From: Sclerotinia nivalis
Lineage: Eukaryota; Ascomycota; Leotiomycetes; Helotiales; Sclerotiniaceae
Assembly: GCA_029531795.1 (NCBI GenBank)
Contig: JAPEIS010000015.1
Location: 992,001-1,056,000 of the forward strand
DNA: 64,000 bases
Direction of reading: 5' to 3'
The notes under the pieces were generated by a model. That model was not told the DNA's origin. It saw only the letters and a program-made list of their open reading frames with translations, and did no database searches. The translations under genes were made by a program, and so were the position numbers. Positions within the stretch are counted from its first letter, which is position 1, and every line of letters starts with the position of its first letter. Below are positions 56,501 to 64,000 of the stretch, one piece after another.

Positions 56501-57113
56501 GTCACCTAACATCCCCATGGTACCCCAGTTCAGTGCTGGTTTCCACCAACCCGCATTTTACTCTTCTTTGGGCCCTTCAAATGAGCCATTTCCCATCTTT
56601 TCCAATTCATATAATGTTCAGCAGATGAATCAGCCACGACAGTTTGGTTCGATGGACTCTGCTAACCTTGGCAATATGCATCACACGCCATCCTTTATCG
56701 ACACCGGCTTCAAAATTGATCAACCACAGTCAGCTTTCGGGAATATCGAAACTAGCTTTACTCATAATAAGGTTGACCACCAACCTCGATCTGCATTTGG
56801 TTCGATCGGATCTAATTCTTTTCCGATGCAATCCAATCAGAACTTTAATCATACACCTCACTCCGCTATGGATTTTTCGATGAATCAAGCTTTCGTCACG
56901 ACTTCTGCTCCGGTGTCAGCATACCAAGCTCCAAATATGCTAGGTGTGACGGATCAAAGTACATTTGGCTTCGATTCCTTGAGTGTTAGTCCCATGAGCA
57001 ACTTCCAACAAGTACCAATGAGTCGTGCTCAAGGTAGCTCTTCTTCTTATGGTCAATCTCCTCAAAACATGCAGAATTCTCCTCAGAATATGCAATATTA
57101 CGGCCACCAATGA
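53508..57113 (+). CDS. Large C2H2 zinc-finger protein, putative transcription regulator
   Basis: A single exon of 1201 aa. Residues 1-780 are disordered and Ser/Thr/Asn/Gln-rich, with an acidic run (DDEDDEDDEQGDEGD) near residue 650. Zinc fingers cluster at residues ~798-950. Finger 1 is CQLCFKAKKFHKPSDWTKHVH; the next are CTYDKCREPKSFKRKADWVRH.. and CEIDDCRHPCYRKDNFLQHL.. with longer C-x4-C spacing; the last is CKFCGKSFTTWKKLTVHLAKH. The DWTKH/DWVRHE wording is typical of a widely conserved, uncharacterised Pezizomycotina group. The C-terminal ~240 residues are Gln/Asn/Met/Ser-rich, like an activation or prion-like domain (ending QNSPQNMQYYGHQ). A nuclear, DNA-binding role is inferred. The main ATG is preceded by a long pyrimidine-rich leader with a 13-codon uORF. 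Confidence 0.92.
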   Translation: MSSYTSVSAHSVNSQVQLSQETDSLYLNTHHISNTQFDSTLLSPYNQSHTFSNSTSPYNIGGTPVESLSEYSNFGSDYSEIEDEYFGVDFDAGVQRIDSLPSTLTTYPIDDYTNIIHQASTNIESQKTSETLTASTYPLSPKDTNIPNTPSPRSEVNDKVHSIITHHEIEIENESNQSGFPFPELTSTLNTLQLTPDNSGSSHTSAEGVEPTSMAFRAHSPHVTVSQWAEEQSLTRPDFAPDMRQHGKQMNTGFKNYQYPSQNFDQSSKVTASRNDEGVWRPNGTTGLTGLDPERRKVISNAEIPNLKEQEERRHINDTNIQVQLWRQRGNSTSDPNVPRSRDSTYAVQIEQAEVNLAPVDDAASIRENRFLDGQVYYNIKGESPTDVDIKLMSQMRQFNDAPALPYMTVSDFQAPQTANDAIQKWNGDADTFSLISRAATWGTRRKSESSLMDYDAVADGSFLKKLSIKHEKKGPGRWSNLSSLGQRAVTHVKRARSSSNLQDTSTEMNQKQNNSNNLAPPPRTSSFGKSRKPTPSLNTAIAAMTGTVAAVGTSAHHPPHARNGSASPKSPLLNLSFLRKDSGRTRSKSELSIRESASAKVSAIGELWKKQGGPPVPTLAPQSLVEPESVISTTRHFPEPIDHDDEDDEDDEQGDEGDMRMEPALLEPIVPTYEGFKEHVRRLNPDMNPKFNWLVSRIAHQQEIRYKNLLDQRVKHMQAIMNHNCPARPHCIALGGSATVFDAKGKVRENDRSAGGLQLVTDFSDDSNPGDGALSSETFPKGVPLPPTRNLPAEFECQLCFKAKKFHKPSDWTKHVHEDVQPFTCTYDKCREPKSFKRKADWVRHENERHRHLEWWICEIDDCRHPCYRKDNFLQHLVREHKLPEPKQKTKAAIKRAKHPELAWDMLDKCHHETTNKPQDEPCKFCGKSFTTWKKLTVHLAKHMEHISLPVLQLVDQKNVDADTIISPVEQNFSPCPISPIGGTKLEGSSPYVMGNMSPNIPMVPQFSAGFHQPAFYSSLGPSNEPFPIFSNSYNVQQMNQPRQFGSMDSANLGNMHHTPSFIDTGFKIDQPQSAFGNIETSFTHNKVDHQPRSAFGSIGSNSFPMQSNQNFNHTPHSAMDFSMNQAFVTTSAPVSAYQAPNMLGVTDQSTFGFDSLSVSPMSNFQQVPMSRAQGSSSSYGQSPQNMQNSPQNMQYYGHQ

Positions 57114-58273
57114 TGATTGGAATATCTTTGGACGTATATGACGTCTTAGCTTCACGGAGTTGTTTGAATTTTTGGGGTTTGGAGTCTTGGGCATTTCGGC
57201 GAAAATATCCCTTCATGTATTGTAATTGCATATACTTTTTTCTTTTATAGCATAGATACCACGATGTTCATGTCTTTTTCTTCTTCTTTCTTGGTTACTA
57301 TTCATTGATGGAAATTGGTGTTGATTAGGGGGAATTTTTACGAATGGATACCGATTAAACCTGCATACTAAGGATCAATCAAATATAGTCCATGACGCGA
57401 TTTATGAATTAGGTGTTAGGTGCTTTCTCTTGTCCATTTGATCACCCCTCGCGTGAACTACAAAGTAGCAGTACAATTTCGGTTACGGTTGCCCACTGGT
57501 CGACACATGATTTACCTTCGGTTCGTTAAGGTATAATTTTTGCTTAGAGGGTTCTCCTAAAATCCTTGGTACTTCAACTATTGTGGTCTAGATTGAAGAC
57601 CATTCAGCTCTAGACTTAGTTGGTGGGAGTCCATCGTCTTAGTTGCTCACGCTAAACTTTCCCCGCTTTGGCAAGTGCCGACGGTTGTGGCGTATCTCTA
57701 AGATAACGTCACAACTTACTGATGAACTGCACGGGATCTTTGTGACAAGGTATGATGTTTGTTCAAATTTCCGAATCTTTTGATAGGCATGAAAGTGCAT
57801 AATGTATAATGAGAGGCTTTGCAAAGTATAGATGAGATTGGGGGAAGGTTATGGATGATGTTGGGGGTGTGTGAGGGGGATTTCGAACCGTTTCTTTAGG
57901 CCTAGGAGCTAAGAATTGGGGTTGATTTAGTTCAATGAGGAGAGCCAATTGGCCAGTGATGAACGTAGGCCTATAGGCTACTGTTAGTATTATCAACCTT
58001 GATAGATACAGCCTGGACTCGCACCTGACATTTAAGTACACTCTAAGCGGAGAGAAGCTGTCTTAGTTTCAACGTTATCCTTCATTCTGCTAATTATGCA
58101 GGTCATGCACTTCATGCACGTCACATTGCAGAGAAACATGGCATTAGTGAAAACAAGGTGACTGTTACATTTTAGTGCTCCCCCGCATTTCAGTTTTGTA
58201 TAAAGTCTCACGGATTCCCATTTCGATGACCCACTTTTATTCTGCATCAACTTGGTCTATACGATTTCCAAAC
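57114..58273. other. Intergenic, nothing recognised
   Basis: 3' flank of the zinc-finger gene and promoter of the sugar transporter. No repeat or RNA gene is seen. Confidence 0.55.
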
Positions 58274-60387
58274 ATGACAAACTCACAAGATACCGAGCCA
58301 AAGCTCGCTCCTCGTTCTCATCCATATGACGACCCTCCTCTCTCCTGGTGGGAAATCTTCAGGTGTTCTTTCCCTGCCTCTGGTGGTTTTCTCTTCGGTT
58401 ATGATGCTGGTTATATTAACGGATGCCTTGGAAGTAAGTTTTTGCCCTTCTCTCACCTGCTTGCCCGAGTGTCGCATTCCTTCCCTCGAGCACTTGGTTC
58501 CCCCTTCATACATAATTGTCCCATACAATACTCATAATGTATATATATTAATCATCTCTTAACAACAGTGGATTATTTCAAATTGGCTTATGGCGACCCC
58601 TCAAATGACCCTCTAGGTTTCCAGGGTCACATGTATCCCACCTGGGCCAAATCTGTTATAACTTCCTTACTTTCCGTCGGCACCTTCCTCGGTGCCCTTG
58701 CATCTGGCTACTCCTCCGACAAATTCGGTCGTCGTAACACTATCCTCATCGGCTGCGTTATCTACTGTGTCGGTGTCGTTCTCCAAGTCGCTCATCCATC
58801 CATTGCTCTGCTATCCGCCGGTCGTACTATCGCTGGTTTCGGTATCGGTTTCGTGTCTGCCAATATCGTTGCTTTCCAAACCGAGATTTGCCCCAAGAAG
58901 ATTCGAGGTCCCTGTATTAGTGTGTATCAATTTGGTATCACGATAGGTTTACTCATTGCTTCGGGAGTCAATCAGGGTACCAAACATATCAAGAGTAATG
59001 CCTCGTTCCAGATCCCTATTGGCTTGCAATTTGTCTTTGCGGCTGTCCTATTTTTCGGCTTGTTGTTCATGCTTCCTGAATCCCCAAGATGGTTTATCTC
59101 CAAGGGGAGAACAGATGAGGCTAAGAATGCCTTGAAAGTAATGCGTGGACGTGAGGATGACGATCCTTATTTGGAAAGAGAGTTTGATCTTATGGTAGAA
59201 GAGACGAGGGAAGAGATGGAAAATGCAAAGGGTGGATGGAGAGATCTTTTCACTGGAGGTTTCAGATGTGGAAGCAATCTTTATAGAACTTTTATCGGTA
59301 CAACCGTGCAAATGATGCAACAATTAAGTATGGCCTCTCTACCTTCTACGCGATTAGAAATTATCACTAACCATTTTATAGCCGGTGTTAATTTCATCTT
59401 CTACTATGGTACCACATATTTCGCACAAGTCGGATTAACGGGTGCTTTCCTCCTGTCTACTATCACAAACGTCGGTAAGTAACGTTTATTCCACCAACAT
59501 ATCTTTCAGCTACGTAAACTAACATAACCCAGTCAATGTTCTCTCAACCCCAGTTTCCTTCTGGAGTATCGAGCGTTTCGGCAGACGCCCCCTCCTTATC
59601 TACGGCGCCATCTGTATGTCTGTGTGCGAATTCATCATTGCTATCGTCGGTAGCGTGCTCTCCGAAAACAAGGCCGCTCAATGGGTTCTCTTCGCCTTCG
59701 TCTGTGTGCACATTTTCTTTTTCGCAAGTACCTGGGGTCCCACCGGCTGGGCCGTATCAGGCGAGATGTTCCCCTTAGCTCTCCGCGGTCGCGGTATCGC
59801 TCTCAGTACCGCGTCGAATTGGCTTTGGAATTTCGTAATCGCATTCGTGACGCCATATTTGGTGGGCGAAGAGAATGCCAATTTGGAGGCCAAGGTTTTC
59901 TATATCTTTGGAGGTACTTGTGCTTTCTCTGCTGTGTTTGCTTTCTTCTTTATCTATGAAACTAAGGGACAGTCGTTGGAATCGATTGATCGCATGTGTG
60001 CGGATCCGGAAGGCAAGGTCCCCAGGAAGAGTGCGGCGTGGGCAAAGAGAAGAAATGTTGTTATGGGTACAGCGAATTCGACTGGCGCGGATGTTGAGGC
60101 TAGAGCTGGACAAATGACGCAGAGAATGACCAGCACGGAAGCTGAGAGTACAGTCGCTTCAACTCGGTAAGTTTCATTTATTCATTGAATTTTGTTCTTA
60201 CGCCTTGGTTCTGTTCGCCTTCATCTCACTCTATTTTTGTAATTTCTCATACATCCTCCACTCCTAATTCTCCCTTTTCTACAATAAACCCCTTTCAAGA
60301 TATATAATTACTAACCTCAAATATAGTTCCAAGGAAGGGCCAACGGCTCAAATGGTCGAGACGGCTGAGAGGGAGAGAAGGCAATAG
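58274..60387 (+). CDS. MFS hexose/monosaccharide transporter
   Basis: Five exons (58274-58433, 58569-59327, 59382-59474, 59533-60166, 60327-60387) give 568 aa with matching phases. Twelve membrane helices fit the sugar-porter fold. Signatures in order: ASGGFLFGYDAGYINGCLGM, SDKFGRRNTILIG (loop 2-3), LSAGRTIAGFGIGFVSA, LPESPRWFISKGR (end of N-half), QQLTGVNFIFYYGTTYF (helix 7, QQ..GVNF.YYG sugar-binding segment, rebuilt across intron 2), ERFGRRPLLI and TKGQSLESIDRM. It should import hexoses by proton symport or facilitated diffusion at the plasma membrane; the sugar cannot be assigned. A second in-frame ATG lies upstream at about 58202, but MTNSQD gives the usual N-terminus. The short final exon (20 codons) adds a charged tail. 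Confidence 0.93.
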
Positions 60388-61744
60388 ATAATTGCGGTTT
60401 TTGTTTTTGCTTTATAGGTTAGACTGGTTATGATATATTCATGTAATGTATATGTTACGTAAGTAATGTTTAACGATGAATGAAAGGTTAGCCGGAGGTG
60501 GAGGAGAGGTTGAGTGAAAAATTGGGTAGTGGAGCAGTGTGGGAGAAGATGAGGGTGTTGTAATGTTTACTGGATTGTTTGGGATTTTTATCGGCTTTTT
60601 ATGTATTAAATACATACAAACTGTATAATAGTATCTAATATAGTTCTATATATATATCTATATTGCGAAATACTATTCTTTATTCCTGTTCCGTGATAGC
60701 AGTACATGTTTAAATCCATCATACTAAGTCTGACTTGGATCATCTTATAATATCAACATTGATATTGTTTAACTCATTCCATATATTCACCCCTCTCCTT
60801 CACTTCTACTCCTAACCCCGAAACATATCAAATCAATCAATAACGAAAGGATTACAATTACATCAAAGACAACCTTCAATGTATACTCAATATTCAATAC
60901 TCCATAATTCATATCCATCCATCCATCTAACCCCTCTCCTCGCACACTCAGCTCAAACCCAAAGCTCCCCCAATAATAAACTATATGGCATAAATGTTCG
61001 ATACATGAGATATAAGAAATAATTACTAATGAAATAATTGGTAAGAATGATTGGTGATGAAATGGATGGAAAGGAGGAGAATGAGGGATACTGAGGAAGT
61101 TAAAAGAAAAAGAAAAAGAATGTGTTCTGTGGGTGTTTGAATGTTCGGATGTTTGCTTGAAGAAGGGGGAATTTGGAGGTTCAAGGGATTTAGATGGATT
61201 TGGATGGATTTGACAAATGTGTTGTTTGATGTGATGATGGATTGACTTGGTGAGTAGATGATATAATGATGAAGGGATGAGTGGATGAGTGGATGAATGG
61301 ATGGGGTAAGAGTAGATGATGGGGATGCTGGGTTGTGTTATTTAGGTCTTAAAGTTGAGGTAGTTTGATTATTTAGGTGATGAAAAAAATGCAAAGAAGA
61401 CTGGCATTGGGATGAAAGCTTAAAAACAAAATAAAGACATACAAACAACAATCATTCATACCCCAATTACACCACACATTCACATTCCCAACACTCAAAT
61501 ATAAAAGTCAATACGTTATGAATTATACACACACGGCTACCTATAAGCAGGCAGCTAGCTATTTAATTATCTAAGCACTTCGATTCCCAAATCCCCGTTG
61601 AAATAACCCCTCTTCATTATTGCACTTATTAGGTTAGGTGGGCTTTACGCCGGGTATGATGGATATTTTCAACGCCAAACTCCACATCTTTTCCACCACA
61701 TTATCATCCATCATCTTAATATATCCACAGAGAAATATCCTTTA
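60388..61744. other. Convergent intergenic region, nothing recognised
   Basis: AT- and GATG-rich sequence between the transporter and the SOD gene. Both 3' UTRs should lie here. Repeated TGGATGAGTGGATGAATGG is seen at about 61280-61305. Confidence 0.5.
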
Positions 61745-62577
61745 TCAAAGTGCGAACACCAAAGCAAGAGCTACAGCCGCCATCAAACTACCCTGCACAC
61801 TGAATTTTCCCGCAGCGCCAAGACCAGTGTATTGTAAAGGCCCACCGGTGCTGGTAGCAGTTCCGTTCGATCCATCTCGAGTACTATTTGCGGTACCATC
61901 ACCATCATCATTACCTCCTACCACGCCGTCCAACAAGGTGAAATTGGCACAGGTGATTCGTGTGGTATTTCCAAAATGCAGCGTCAAGGAGCGATTACCG
62001 AAGAAGCTACCCAAACCCGGGAGTGTTGATGTAAATTCATCGACGTAGGATGCTTGGAAGGGGTCTGCGGTGAGTTTTCCGTATTTACCGGAGAGGTCGC
62101 CTACTTGACAGGTTTGCGGGAGAGAAGAATTGCAGGCGGGAGTTTCGCCGCGGATGAAGGGGTCGAGATGGCCGAGGGTTCCGGTGCAGTTTCCGTCTGA
62201 GGGAACGGGGTGGGCGTGAATGTGGTAGACTGGAGTGAATGTTAATGAGGGATGGTAGGAAGATGGGTGTATGGTTGGAATTACTTACGGAATGGACCAC
62301 CGCTAGTAGGAAGATTGGAGAATTGAACTTGGAATTGAACACCGATGCCGTCAGGGTTTGCAGTCGCGGAGACAGAACCTTTGATATTACCACGTGGGTC
62401 ATCAGGGTTAAAGAACTCTGTATCTGGAAGTGTGGCGACGTAAATTGGGCCGACTGGATTGTCTTCGGGGATGGTTGCGTTGCCCAAGGTACCGGTTATG
62501 GGAAAGGTTGTAGTTTGCGCATGAGCAAGAGCGAGGATTGTGGCCGCAAAAAGTGACGAGATCATTTTTGAATGCAT
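61745..62577 (-). CDS. GPI-anchored Cu-only superoxide dismutase (Sod4/Sod5-type)
   Basis: Two exons on minus (62289-62577 and 61745-62229) give 257 aa. The 59-nt intron (GTAAGT..TCCAG) rebuilds GGPFLYHIHAHPV. Residues 1-20 are a signal peptide (LFAATILALAHA). The Cu-ligand pair lies in YHIHAHPV (about residues 98-105), followed by NCTGTLGHLDP, PQTCQVGDLSGKYG and RSLTLHFGNTTRITCANF, which match the SODC fold of fungal extracellular Cu-only enzymes. The zinc loop of ordinary Cu/Zn SOD is missing. The tail is Ser/Thr/Asn/Gly-rich and ends in a hydrophobic segment (GSLMAAVALALVFAL), a GPI-attachment signal. It should remove superoxide at the cell wall, relevant to host oxidative burst or wall redox chemistry. 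An earlier in-frame ATG at 62601 would add 8 residues before the signal peptide; 62577 is preferred but not certain. Confidence 0.9.
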
Positions 62578-64000
62578 CTTGGTGGCGCGTAGAGATTTCA
62601 TTAATTGTGAGACTTGTAGATAGCCAGGAAATGACGTTCTTCACGGAATGTGTTGAACTGAAGAAGAAAGGTCAGAATTTAAAGTTGTATAAATATTCGC
62701 ATGTACAAAAACACTCACGTTGAAAGGGAAGTGACGTTCGATGTGAATGGTAAAGCTAACACTTCCGACTACCAAGGGGAGTACTGAAATTATTTGAAAA
62801 TTGATTATTCAAAAGCGAGTGTAAATAGATAACTCACTTCTTAAAGAGGGGAATAACAAAGGTTTATCAAGCACATATTGTGGATCATACCATCCCAAGG
62901 ATTCACTCTACAAGAATCACATCCGGATAATGAGATAGATAGCCTTGTCATACTTTATCCTACCGTTCCACAAAACTTGTACAGATGCAGATGCTTTGCA
63001 GCAAATTTGCTGCGCCATCCTTTATCCAGCAAGTTGTACGCATATCTTTAGGTTCAAGCGTTGAAAAGAGTGGGTAGAGGTTATACACACTCCAAACACT
63101 TTGATTGCAATCCGAAAGCCGTGACCAGTTCCTTACCTCTCTTGTGAACGAATCAACACGATTGAGGCCGCATATCAGTAAGGCTGTTTCGAAATTCGGT
63201 CGAGGGAAGTAATGACGCGGGAGATATTTCGGATCTGGCAAATTCTGCTCGTTTCACATAACCATAGCGATTCGCTACGATCTCCTAGACCACCAATTGG
63301 TGTACGGACTCACCGGATGGCATCAAAGTCGAATAGATTGATATTCACAAAATAGTCCGTTATTCTTCTCCAAGTTTAATCAAATTAATTCAAAATATAT
63401 CAGACAATCAAACTTATACAATTTGAATAGAAATCAATTCTAGATTTGAAATGATTATGGCTTTGATAGTTCAACATCGTTTCATGACTCCGCACAACCC
63501 ATTGGTAGATCGTAGAGTTGAGCATCATATCGAGTGGAAATGAATAGTAAAGAGGAGCCTGGACAGGATCAACATGTTGGTGATGTGTATCCCTAATTCC
63601 TACAGGCAATTAATTTTCATTCAGTAACAATATGAAATTGGAAATTGATGTTGGTATTCTTGTTGGTGATATCCAATAGCATTGTGATTGAGATGTTCAT
63701 GTTGTTGTTAGATGGTTCGTTCACAGTCAGTTGAAAGAAGATTTGAGACATGGATTCTGATGATTTGGGGTAACGCTAACTCGCTAGGGTTAATTGATTA
63801 AGCTTTCCTTAGTTTGATTGAAACCCCTGACCTCCGAGCGTTTAGAACCTTGCGTCAATCATCCATCTGTGCTCTTTTTCAGGAACACGGAGCATTTGGG
63901 AACGCTTTGATTTGGCAGTATGTTGGTTTCTAATCCAGATGAGAATGTTGGTTGATCTTGGACCTTAATGATATGGAATGTCAGTTGGAAGGCTTTGTAT
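62578..64000. other. Intergenic to window end, nothing recognised
   Basis: Promoter of the SOD gene at the left. The remaining open frames (for example 62960-63241 and 63400-63609 on minus) have no recognisable features. Confidence 0.5.

Noticed and set aside
1..64000. CRISPR arrays, rRNA, functional tRNA genes, operons
   Set aside because: None seen. The only tRNA-like signal (10.2 kb) does not fold properly, and the genome is eukaryotic.
1..64000. Secondary-metabolite gene cluster
   Set aside because: No PKS, NRPS, terpene cyclase or cytochrome P450 is present; genes are mixed housekeeping and surface functions.

Overview
This is 64 kb of a nuclear genome from a filamentous ascomycete. 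Introns are short (mostly 47-140 nt) with GT..AG ends, intergenic DNA is AT-rich and full of simple repeats, and the gene set is typical of Pezizomycotina: GT71 and GT62 mannosyltransferases, a GPI-anchored Cu-only SOD, a 2EXR-domain relic and a CorA-like protein with a long N-terminal extension. The overall flavour suggests Leotiomycetes (Sclerotiniaceae-like, e.g. Botrytis/Sclerotinia). That placement is inference from family resemblance, not proven by the sequence.

Layout, left to right: (1) 2.7-4.7 kb, a DUF300/TMEM184 seven-helix membrane protein. (2) 7.2-7.6 kb, a small secreted six-cysteine knottin-like peptide encoded by two short exons. (3) 8.2-9.4 kb, a fungal amidoligase-domain protein whose frame continues coherently past its stop. 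(4) 10.7-14.8 kb, a nine-exon CorA-like transporter with a GMN motif. (5) 15.8-17.4 kb, an Mnn2/Mnn5-type alpha-1,2-mannosyltransferase. (6) 19.7-24.3 kb, an AT-rich stretch with one small single-pass membrane protein and two candidate membrane micro-ORFs. (7) 24.5-26.4 kb, a Ser/Thr-rich secreted wall protein with a C-terminal PAN/Apple-like module. (8) 27.4-28.4 kb, a conserved basic proline-rich protein. (9) 32.2-33.4 kb, an Anp1-type mannan polymerase subunit. (10) 33.9-36.7 kb, a decay zone: a complete 332-bp miniature LTR element with 66-bp terminal repeats and an AATTC target duplication, a broken 2EXR gene and a broken zinc-cluster gene. (11) 37.0-38.1 kb, a protein-kinase-like fungal protein. 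(12) 39.4-41.3 kb, NAD kinase. (13) 43.6-46.1 kb, a divergent pair: exosome subunit RRP46 and a PP2A activator (PTPA). (14) 46.1-53.5 kb, a gene-poor tract. (15) 53.5-57.1 kb, a 1201-aa C2H2 zinc-finger protein. (16) 58.3-60.4 kb, a hexose-type MFS transporter. (17) 61.7-62.6 kb, a GPI-anchored Cu-only superoxide dismutase.

The genes do not form a biosynthetic cluster. Two of them (the GT71 and GT62 proteins) belong to the same Golgi mannan/N-glycan elongation pathway, and several others are surface or secreted products (knottin-like peptide, Apple-type mucin, SOD, hexose transporter). The most unusual items are the miniature LTR element, the knottin-like peptide, and several reading frames on both strands that are closed by single stops but stay protein-like beyond them.
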